A DNA stretch of 64,000 nt from the NCBI GenBank assembly GCA_003254905.1, contig QANU01104094.1, positions 339,509 to 403,508 of the forward strand, written 5' to 3'. Origin of the DNA: Nissolia schottii (taxonomy: Eukaryota; Streptophyta; Magnoliopsida; Fabales; Fabaceae). The notes beneath the pieces are model-generated. The model did no database searches. It was not told where the DNA came from and worked only from the letters and a program-made list of their open reading frames with translations. Of this stretch, positions 40,401-52,400 are shown one piece after another. The translations under genes were made by a program, and so were the position numbers. The stretch's first letter is position 1. Each line of letters starts with the position of its first letter.

Positions 40401-43400
40401 GGAGGACAATATTACCTTCAACGTGAGCATACATACACTATATCAATTTTATATTCCAGCTGTTATTCGGTTTATCCAGTTTACTCAGTTATGCAGTTTA
40501 TTTAGTGTATGCAATTTATTCAGTTCCTTTCATATAATAATTTAATAGTTGCCTTAATTGCCACATGTTTCTTCAGTATGCATATATATGTATCTATATG
40601 CCATCATATTATGTGTTGTATGTGCTAGTTAGGTGGTACCGAGGTACCCACCACTGAGTTGACAACTCACCCCTCGATCAAAACCATTTTCAGATTTGGC
40701 TGAGGCTAGTAAGGACAATCCCCTCATGGAGTAGGTGAGGATTCCAGATACCTGTGGTAAGCTCTGCTTCGTAGTGGGGACTACCGAGTAGTCACAGTCA
40801 TTCTCCAGACATTTAGGACAGGATCCATGATAGTTCATAGACTTTATTTTAGACATGATTATTTGTAAACTCATTCATATACAGTTCAATTATGTAAACA
40901 ATTTTTCAGTTATTAATAAATGAAATAACTAGTATTTATTTATTATTTAGCATTCATTGCATACTTAGTACGTCACGTCAGTGCTTTTGTAGGGTAGTAG
41001 CCCTACATGCGGTCACATCCTAAGTTGTGGCACGACAAATTTGCTTTATTCAATGGAGAAAATGGCTATTGGTGGATTCATTATGAATGGAAGTTTTGGA
41101 ATACTAGAACACCAGAATCAGAAAGGTTTCTGGAGGTTGAAGAGGGATTAGCTGGTCGAGCTCGAACCTGACTGCACCATGGATGACCTTCGAGACATCA
41201 TTCATCCATCGTTATCAGCCAGATTTTAGATCTGTTCTACTAGCAATTATGCAAAATGAGGTTGTTGAGTAGGAAATTGAGTGAGTGATTCTAGCAGAAG
41301 CTCAAGAAGTTAAAATTATAGATCTGGCAAAAGCAGATGACCAATCAAAAATTCAACAACAAATCCAAATCTCAGAAATAGATAAAGAAGGAAAAGAGGA
41401 AAATATTGATCTATATTCAACAACAAATCTACAAAAATTCACATCAAATAACAAATTGAAATTCACAAATCTAGAACTAGAAAATGATTAAGTAAATCAG
41501 AAAATCAAAATAATTATAGAGGAAGCACTCTAAATCAAAGATCTAAGGTCAGATATTGGTATAGGAAAGGCTAGAAGCAGAGAGGATGAACAGTGGAAAC
41601 CACCGCCAAAGTCACCGGATTGGATCAAAGGCAACAGTGATCCAAGGCTATGTGATGGTGAAATTTATGTAAGATTTGAGTTTGAGAATAATGGAGGCAC
41701 ATTGGCAATGAAAGTTGTGGGTCCACTGACGACGAATGCTGGCGGCGATGGCAAACGAAACCATAACGTCAAGGCCAGTGGTGGTCATGGAAAATCGGGC
41801 ATTGATTGGGGAAAAGCAACCGATGGTAAGGAAGAGAGCATGGCAAAGGCTGGCTCCTTTCAAGCAGCAGGTTCACCATTTTCTGCCACAGAGAAGACAG
41901 CCACAATGGCAACCAAAGCCTATTCGCGAAGTAACTCAGGGTCACGGCAACGGGGTCCTCCTTGACGGTGATGATAGTATTTCATTGGGGATTTCGAAGA
42001 GTTTCGTCACTGGCAACAATAAGAGCATAACTTGTTACAGAACATGATCATGACGTTGTTTGGTGTGACAGTGAAAGAATGGAACACAAATGTTGGCGAG
42101 AAGTGGTGATGACCACAAGGGGTTGCAAACCCAACGAAAAGGAAAAGAAGAAAGCAACAACAAGAGCCTTTGTTTTAGAGGAGGAAAACACGGAGAGCGT
42201 TTGCGAGAAGCAATGGAGGCTATAAGTGGCAGCTTTTTTGGTTGTAACTGCGACTGGATCTTAAGCCTAGTAGAGTCGCGACAATTGTTGGGTATGGCCG
42301 CCAACTTATATTTGATTGTTGCGCCACTGAGTTGTTTAACAAGGAAAGCGGCAGCAACTGCTATCAACACAAAGAAAAAGGAGACAATTGTTGAAGCCTT
42401 GTTGACAATGGATGTTGCAACACCCCGCATTTTTGCTATTCTAAGCATTGACTTATAATACCGTCTGCTAAGTTTGCCATGTATTGTTATTCATGTATTA
42501 GTTGATTCATTCATGCTCTGTGAGTCATTTTTTTTATAATTATGTTTATTTTCATATTATTGTAAGGTGGAAACTAGAATAATTAGGTCACAGTCTAGCA
42601 TCAACTTGTTTGTTTGGCTTTCCATTTTTCAATCACCTTTCCCACTAGATAAACTTTTGAGCCAAAAAACCATAGAGGAGGTCTCAAGACTTCTTCTATA
42701 CCTTGAGGAAGTATAAAGATTTATCACTTTCATTATTTTCCAATCCAAAAACCTTTTTTGACTCCCGAATAGGAGTTTCAGCTTAACAATCATGATTTTT
42801 CCCAAATGTTTCCAGAGTCTGTTTTTTCTTTGTCTAAAGCCTCCTGAGTCCAAGTTTGAGTGTCATACATACTCTTACCATGTTTTATATATACTTTAGT
42901 CTTGTTTAATTCCATAATAACCTTGTACAAGCAAAATGGTTACGTTTTAGTTCTCAACACACCTTAAATCACGCATCGGACCAACGCATGACACATCACG
43001 ACACCTGGCACCATGCATGGTGCCACATGTCACTACCACTTATCCTCCTTGAGACAAGTGTCTCAAAATACTCTCATTTCATGACAAGTTTCCCTGCCAT
43101 GCACAAGACCATTTCTTGAGTTTATAGTTTGTCAAATAAGTTGTCGGTAGGTCCCATTTGTCAACCAATAACCCCTTCAAACAAAAACTTATGCCTAAAG
43201 TCTCGAGGGGCGTCTTGGTATAAGTATCCATGTCATCTTAAGCCCATTAAATATATTTTTCCCAATTCAGAGTTGTCTCATAAAGTTATGATGTTACGGG
43301 AACCCGGGTAACGATTTGGACATTGGGTGTGGTCCTACGAGCTTGGACCCGATTTTATTTTTGTCTAAATTTAATTAAATGTTAAAGGTACCATTGGGAC

Positions 43401-46400
43401 TCAGTTTTATAGTGGTTGAATCATTTTTACTTTTATCTAATTTACCCTTAAATAGTTAAAACGGTAATGTCTTAGTGTCTAGAAGCACCCTGAATCATAT
43501 AAAAAAATTTACGCATGACACATCACACTGCCACCACGTGACACATGGCATGCTTTGCATGCCACATTTCATGCACCCAGCCCCCCATGCCACATGGCCA
43601 TATGACCATGCAAACAGATCCACTACTATTTATTACTTAGTTTTGCTTTCTTTCATTTTTTTCTAATCATAGAGAATGAATTCTCTAAAGCCACCAACAG
43701 AGCTAGACCAAGCCACTTGATCACCAACCTCCTCACACATATTCCCAAAGCATTTTGATTATCCCTGGAGGATGGTGAATCTTTTGTCTCCGAGAGAATT
43801 CCTAAAGACAAATATTTCGGGACATAAGTATTATCATTTGTTCAATTTCCTTATCCTTCATCACCACCTCCAAGCCAGCATCACCACCTCCTTGAATGCC
43901 CACCACCATGGTTCCACTAACACCAACCACCATCAAGCACCATCATCCTTCCACCACCAAGCCAAGCCACGACATCACCACCAGCATCATGTTATCACCA
44001 CATGCATCACCATGGCCACCACCATGCATGTTCACCATCAAGCACCATACCGAGTGTCTCATCATCAATTTCATCTCGAATTCATCACCATCATGTTGTG
44101 GCTATTGTTTATGTGATATAGGTGGGTTTCTTGGGCTTGAGGTCACAAGAAAAAGCTGAGGTTAAAGCTAAAATTTTTGTTGTTTAAATTTTTGCAAGTT
44201 AAATTATCTCGGCTATGTTTGTATTATTGTGTGAACTTTGAGAGTTGAGGTTCAGTTGGTTTAGGCTTGTTTGTGAAAATTTGGCTTAAAAAAATATAAG
44301 TTAAAATATTGCAAGGAAAGTTTAGAAATTCTAAAATTTTAGGGACTTGCATTTTTGTTAGAACTGATTATGTGGGAGGAAAATTTTATCTTGAAAAACT
44401 AACTCCATTTTTTAAATCTATGCAAAAAAATTGAGTGAGGATGTTAAGTTTTGAAAATTTGGAATCCCTTGTGAGTTTTTCAAGTAAATTGAGTTAAAAC
44501 AGTATTTTCAGGAAAGTAATGGCAAAATGGGAATTCTGGAAAATAGGGGTAGATTCTAGAAATTTTAACATGAAAAATAGAGACCCAAGACTATCAAGAA
44601 CATTAGGGTAGAGTTTTGAGCCCTTTTGTGTTGATAAATTAATTTTTAGAGAGAATTGAGGTTTTTTGGGTGAAAAGGACGAAAATGAAAATTTTGAGAC
44701 ATAGGGATAATTCAGAAAATTTGAAAATTTGGGCAAGATCTGGGATTTTAGTTCGACAAAATCAAATATATGACCACCAACCCCCCCCCCCCAAGATGAG
44801 GCTTAGAGTTCTTTTTGATAAATTAAAACTGCCTCCGTGAGAGGTATGGATTTTTTGGGTAATCGGGTTAATTCTCATAAAACGGGGATTTGCGAAACTT
44901 GGGAATTAAGACTCCTATTGAAAAGAAAACAGGTTCGTTGCCTCGTGGATGGAGCCTTGTACTGACATAGACAAAAGGATAACATAGATCGAGGAGACAA
45001 CACTAGTACAGGCTACGTCACGAGGGTAAACGATAGAGGAGGATTAACTCACTAGAACCAAACCATAAACCACAATTCTTAGTCTCTAGTTGTGAGTAAG
45101 ATGACTCATTTATATGTTTAACTCATTTTGTTTATATGCATGCCTGAGTATCTATTGGTATATATTATTGATGTTAGATTTATAATTGTTCTTGTATACT
45201 TGCATAGAGTATGTTCGTATCGTGAGTTATTCACTAGATGAGACACTAAGTTATCCCCACCGGTTACTTACTGAGAATGCAAATTCTCATTCCCCACTCG
45301 CTTATGGTTCCAGGTTACCATGACAAACCGACAAGACATCCTCAAGGAGCATGTGTGCTGGCGAGTTCATATTTTGGCAGTACTAGGGGTGAAAAACATC
45401 ATTTTTGAGGTCCAAAGTTTCTGCAGGGTGTACTACTGTCGTAGTGAGTAGACAACTTAGTAACATTAGGCATTTTTGTACATGTTTCTTTTGTCGCATG
45501 GGCCAGTAGGGTAGCTACTCCACAAGTTCCATGCATGGCTATATTTAATGTGTGTGTTCGTGTGTGTGTGTGTGTATGACATATGTAAACTTTGGGACCC
45601 CTTGATGTGTATATTTTATGATAATGAATGTATGTTTGAGCAGGATATTGAGGTGTTCTCTTAGTGTATTCCTTAATGTATCAGATTGCTCAATTAGTAT
45701 GATTTATAGTGTTACGAGTACGACTCACGTTTTCATGTTCAAGGATTTTTAAAGTGAGAAAAGTTGTAAATTGGTCCATATTTTCACAACTAAATATATT
45801 TTCAAAAGTAAGTCTAAAAATAGCTAAGCCAAAAGGTAAATAGCTAGCTAGGATGTTACAAAAGTCAATAGTAGCAAGGGTGGGGGGATGGAGACTCGAT
45901 TGTTTACTGCATCTTGTTGTGTGTAATGAAGGGAGGAGGTGGCAGAAGCATCGCTAGGAGAGAAGGAGGAAGGAGCCTTGGTGGGGGCAGCCGACAGAAT
46001 GCTCTCCCTAGTGGTTTAGCTTTTGTTGCGGCGCTGGTGGTGATGGGGAAGGCAACTACTCAATTGATGGAGGAGGAAAGGATAAGGGAATAGGTTGTTT
46101 TGGTCTTCTGGGTCAATTACAACCCAGAATTTTTTTTAAGTTGGGCTAAGCCCAACTGTGCTTAAGAAAAATAATAAATTAAGAGATCTTTCCTGAATTG
46201 TATCAATGGTTTCCATTCAACTATGGATCAATTATTTTTGGCTCATGACAAAGGAATGTATTTTCTGAAATTAGTGAGACAATTGGATGAAGGAAGAACA
46301 TTGAGCCAGAGGAAGATTGGCATGTTACACTTTAAGGACAAGGTCCATTTTATAGGGGTATGTAATTTAACGGACCTAAGTAAATAAAGACTCAAATAAT

Positions 46401-49400
46401 AATTGGACCAATTAGTACTCTCAAACTTAGTATAAATAAGGGTTAAAGTGGATCAAATGGGGTATGGAATATGATGATCTAATTCTCCCCTCCTTTTCTA
46501 GGCTCCCTCTCTCATCTGATTAGGGAAACATTTCTATTTCTATCTCTATCACTTTCCTATTGTGTAAGCTCCTTACCAAAGATACACAAAATTCCAAAAA
46601 CATACATATAGATTACATATTTTAGATTATACATTTCTATACATGTTACACTCAAGTACTCCAATAAGCTCATTTACAGCACTATGTGTTGCCGATCTGC
46701 CACAACCTCATTAACATTTGAAGTCATCATGACAGTTTCAATGTGAAAAATAAGTGAAAGCACTACAACACAATAATGGAAATAGGATCAATGGCTAATG
46801 TCTCACATTTTACAACTTTAGAGATTAAAATGTTGATTTTTCTTTTTTTTTATTGCACATATTAAAGTGAGTTATGCGTACAATTTTAGGGAATAAGTTG
46901 AACATTATTTCTTAGCTATTAAGAATGCTCAAGACTCCCTAACAAGGAGAAGCATAAAAGAGTCTACATCTCTGAAGCTCAACAAACCCATATATAACAG
47001 CTAAGGCTAAGCCATGGAACATTAACTCATCGACAACTTTGTGATTGCATATAGATGCATGCATGCATGGTGCGTGGGAAGTACTTGTTCAATAATCTCT
47101 ATCAAATGGTATTTATTGTATATTGAACATGAATGGGATCACGATACATCCAATTAATTAATGATAAAGGCAACTAACCTGGGCAATCAGTCCTGGGTTC
47201 TGCCCTGGTCTGGACAATGGCCTCAAAGGTGCCAGCCCATTCATCTCTCTTGGTTAGAAATGAAGGCAAATTAAAGAGCTTTTTCACTGTTGCTGGAATG
47301 GATGAGTGTTCATACTCTGATGTTGGAAATGGTGACCCGTTTGGCCCATGAACAACTGCGTCACCATTCAGTTGTCAATAACTTGTACTCGTACAAACGG
47401 TTAGTAGACACTAAAATTGTGCTTTTTATTTGTTACATACACTAAAATTGTGTTTGCTATAATGGAAAAACTTCTGCATAATTTAGAAGGTTTTATTATG
47501 CTTATGCACATGGTTTGATTGTGTTTATGTAATGCAAACATATTAACTTTTGTCTATTATCACTCTCATTCTGGAGCTCTTATTCTAGCATTTCTAAAAT
47601 ACCCTTTATTAAAGTAATTTTTATCTTTTGTCTATTTATCACTCCACATTTCACTTTAATACTAATTAATACTATGTATAAAAATTAACTATTTTTAATT
47701 GTTTTCAACATATTAAATGCCTAATTTCTATTAAGATCAATCAAAATATTTTGTGATAATATATGAGTTGGATAAATATAACTTTTTTATTTACACTAAC
47801 GTTTTTCAATTCAAAAAGCATTAAAAAAAAATCACTGAAAATGTCAGCCATTTCCACCAGCAAAGATATCAACCTATTGAAAGCTTTTCTTTTATAATCC
47901 AATATCATTTTAACTCGACCAAAATTAAATTGAAACTCTAATAGTTTCTTGAATTTTCGGAATTTCCTATATTGAATATAAATAACACAAATATAAAATA
48001 TAGATAAGTTTGAATTGAATAAAAAAAATTCTTTAAAATGTTTAAGAATTTTCAATTAAAATAATTAACCCCATCTAGTAAAGGGTTTGGATAATATATA
48101 CAAGATCTTAAGTTTAAATCTTATTAAATATAATTTTTGACGTACCATAAAAAAAGAAAAATCATTCTATTATTAACTATTTCTTTGAGTATTCTTGGAC
48201 TCATTATAGACTCGAAATATTTTCGTGCTCACAAATTTAAGAATAATATTATTTATATTTATTATTTATAGAACATAATGTCGACTACTTACCCATAGCT
48301 TTTTTTATTATTAAATAGAATTTTAATAGGACTTATACCCTATAAAAATTACATCTAATAATAAATGAGTTAAGAGTCAACAAAGTGTCTCATCAATAAT
48401 GAAAAAAATAACACGTGTAAACTTGGATAGTGGAGAGAAGGAGGTAGAGGATGTTTTTAAACCAAAAGTACTACCAGACAAGATGAGCCTTTCAGTCGGT
48501 TTCAGGATTTTAGATTTTTCACACATCTTTGCACCACCTAATAAACTAATATAATTTTCATTTGTCTTAATTTCACTAGCCTAAATTAATATCCTCTTAT
48601 TCTCAACACCAATAACATATTTCAACCAACTTTAACCCCGTTTTTGCCCTTGTCTAGGCCTATATGGGGAGCTATCATTTTCTATTACGAAAGTCACATG
48701 TTAATCCTCCAAAGCTAGCTAGTACCAAAAGCGAGGTGAGATGCTAAGGGTCTCTCCTTTAATTAAATGTCAAGAGTTTGATTCTTGCTTTGGACATAGA
48801 GTATTGCAAGTGATTAGTTATTGATTTTTGCCGATACTCTAAAAGAAATAAATGAATAAATAAAAGCCAAAAGCTTAACCCACCTTCCCAGCCTTAATCA
48901 ATTAAGTCACCATTCCATGATTTCCCTGCATTATTGCTCCTTTAGCTAGCGTTCAGCATGAACCAACTAATTTGCTTACACATTACGCAGATGCTTCGAG
49001 AATTAAATGTCGGTTTCTTGTGGGGTGTGATTTGTCACTTTTGACAATTTGAAGACCATGCATCACTCCAGAAAGCATATGGTCCCATTATGCACTGCTT
49101 CCCACTTTATGTTTATTGTCGGTTTACAAAAGTAGCGTGAAAATAAGACTGTTACGTGTGAACCTGTGAGTGGTGAATACTGCCGAACTTAAATCAGGTT
49201 AAGACCATGAAGCCACCATATGTGTTTAATTAAGCTAGATGAGGTACGCATGGACGTAATGGTGGTGAGAATATGATAATCTAATTTTTTATCTCTTGAG
49301 CAATAAATTCATAGCGGCAGGAATGGGCGAATGCCAAGATGATACAGCATAGAGAAAACCACGTGTGTATATATATAGTTACTGCTTGCTGGAAAGCAAT

Positions 49401-52400
49401 GAATGTGTCAAGAGAGTCACGGAAGCTTTGGTGCATAAAAAAATAAATCCAATAAAAAGGGGACGGGTCAAAAATTAAATAAATCCAAACAGGATAAGAT
49501 GTGAATTTGATGAGCACGTATCTTATTCAACCTATCTACTGCCAGCTGCATCGCAATGTGTTTATGCCTGCGTTTCCTGAGACGCCACCTTGCTGATATG
49601 ATTCCGTTGCAGTTTGGCAAGTGGCAGACTCACAACGTACCTTGTGCTGTTGCGTTCATTATTGAGGCTGAGGAAAAAAATTCAACCTTATTATTATTAT
49701 TGTTCTTTGATCTTAATTATGATTTTGGGGAAGAAAAGAGAGTGGAATATATGGTTAAATAGTGAGCTTTCTTTGTTTTGAGGAATTTCAAGGGATTTAT
49801 TCTTGCTTTATTGTCATTTGATTTGATATATTTTGTTCAATTTTTGGCTCATTTTTCTAAATTATAATGCGTTTTGTTGTTGTGAATGTGTGTGAAATGG
49901 ATGGTGATTGTTCAAAGGTATTGATTTTTTTGATGGATGATGGTTATGGGGGGTGTGGTAGTGGTGGTGGGGTGAACGTGGGTGGTTGTGGGAGTATGGT
50001 GGAGGTGGCTATGGGTGTTGGGGGTAAGGGTGGTGGTTGGGTTAGTGGTGGAAGAAGAAGGGGATGGAGATTGAGGGGTAGGGGTAGGAGTAGGAGTAGG
50101 GGTAGGGGTGGGGCCGGGAGGAAGAAGAAAGGGGTAATTTGGAGATTTGATGGAATGTGTGGTAGTAGTTTAGAGATTTTAAGGGATGACAAGGAGAGAC
50201 AGGAGAGATAAGAGAGAAAATAGAGGGGTTAGCAGAGAGAAAATTAACGAATGGACCAACATGAAAAATGTTTAAAATTTTTAGAATTAACAAGGCATGT
50301 TATTTTTTTTTAGGAATTGACACTTTTTTTTTTTTACGCAACCAATAAAAAAAAAGTGGAAAAGAAATAAAAAGATTGTAATGTTTTATCGATATATTAT
50401 AGCTTCAAATTCGCAACAATTTATGACTCCTATATGTAAAACTTGTGCTCCTAACATCAACAACAAAACTAATATACAAATTAAAACAAAATTGCAATAA
50501 AATTGTAGAGAGAGAGAGTGAGTACTTACCGGTCCCCTTTTGAATCCAAGGTGAGATAGCAATTGTAGGAACCCTTACTCCCAACCTATCAAAGGTGAAG
50601 TTAAATGGTGGTGGCCCTACAATCCCATCAGGGCTTGGTACCCCACGCACGGGAGTAGGCACGTGGTCGAAGAACCCTCCATGCTCATCGTACGTGATCA
50701 AGAACAGGGTTTGGTTCCACTGCGGGCTCGCCCTCAGCGTCTCGTACACCTCCTTCACGAACATCTGTCCCTGGTATACGTCATGCGAAGGGTGGTCGTC
50801 ATTGGCTGGTAACAGCTTAGTGTCCATGTATCGCTGCTCCACCACAACATAACCCGGCAACTTCCCTTGTTTTGCGTGCTGCTTAAATGACAGCTCATAC
50901 GGGTGGAATTTCAGCACGTACTTGAGCTTCCTTAGGTTCCTATAGAACAATGTCGCCGGAATATTCTGATAGTATATTCCGAAGTCGATTCCAGCGCCGT
51001 GGAGGTTGTCAAAAATTGTTTGTTGAGGGTAGCCTTTGGCGAGAAGCGACGCAACATTACTGGTGGCGCCATGGGAAGTCGCTGAGTGAACGTAGAGCCG
51101 GTTTGGCTGGGTTGAGGCCGGCACGGAGGCAAACCACCTAATACAAATATCTTGTTTCAAAGTAATGTTTGATACACAATTTTGATGATTAAAATCTTAT
51201 CTATCAAATTATACTAGTCAATCATAATTTAATTTAATAACTAAGTCTGGGAGGGAGGGTTTAATTTATTGGGGGAGAGAAAGGAAAGAAAGGAAAAAGG
51301 TCAAAAACACAAATTTAAAACTTTTAAGATCAATTAATTCTCCAAATTCTTTCCTTTTTTTTTTAATCTAAAATATAACTCACAAATACATCTTAAAAGA
51401 CAAAATAAATCAAATAATAATATAATGCATAAATTAAATTAACCTTAAATAATTATTATTATAGTTATTAGGTGTTATTGAAAATAAAATATAACTGAAA
51501 AAAATAATGTTCAATTCTTCTTTAATCTAACTAAATGACAAATAATCTTAAACAAAGTTTTAGATAAAAAGTAGCTAATAAAAGTGAACCAAATAAGTAA
51601 AAAATAAAATGTGATAATATATTTGTATGATATAAAATAAAATTATATTTGTATAAGTTACACTATATATATTATTTATTATTTTGTATTCTATATTAAT
51701 CATAAAACATATGGAGACAATATAAAAAATAAAACATTGAAAATATTTAGTATCTCAATATTACCTCAAATTGGTCAATCACAAAGAAAAGTATAAGCAC
51801 AGTTACTGTGAACTTGACTAACTTGGTGTGACTTAATAACATGCCATTTTATAAGAGTAGAGATCTTTTAACAAAATAAATTTATTTTCTTTTTCGTTAG
51901 ATATATTTTATTCGAAAAGTAATAAGAAAGTATAGTCTAGTAGCGTCATCAGTGCTCACAATTTCGCTTATATAATACTAGAGGGGTGGTACCGTCGGGT
52001 ATCAAAATTGAAAACTGTTCATGAGCAATTGCACATAACTGCAATCAGTGGATAACTAAAATGATTAAATTATTATGAAAGATAAACATGAGAATACATG
52101 CGTGCAGAGGGGTAAATAATATTTTAATTATAAAGAATCACTCTTTTCATTCAAGTTTCCAAGTATTTTTCTTGGTTAATCTTTATACATGGTAGTGATT
52201 TCTTGGTAGTGACTTCTTTTCATGGTGAATAATACATGTTATTTATCTAAATTATGTTAAAAATATTAAATTTTAGGTCTTAGTATATAGTATGTTTACG
52301 ATAATTGATTCGTACATTAATCAATTATTGTTTATAAGAAAAATAATAGAGTAATTAATGTGACTAATTTTTACATTTTGCATAGATAATTTTAACAAAG

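Noticed and set aside
43772-44159. Histidine/threonine-rich open frames
   Set aside because: CAC/CAT low-complexity tract within an LTR-like block; no start context or domain.
49867-50211. 114-codon glycine-rich open frame
   Set aside because: Open because of simple G-rich composition; the opposite strand is equally open and it lies inside an NPC intron.
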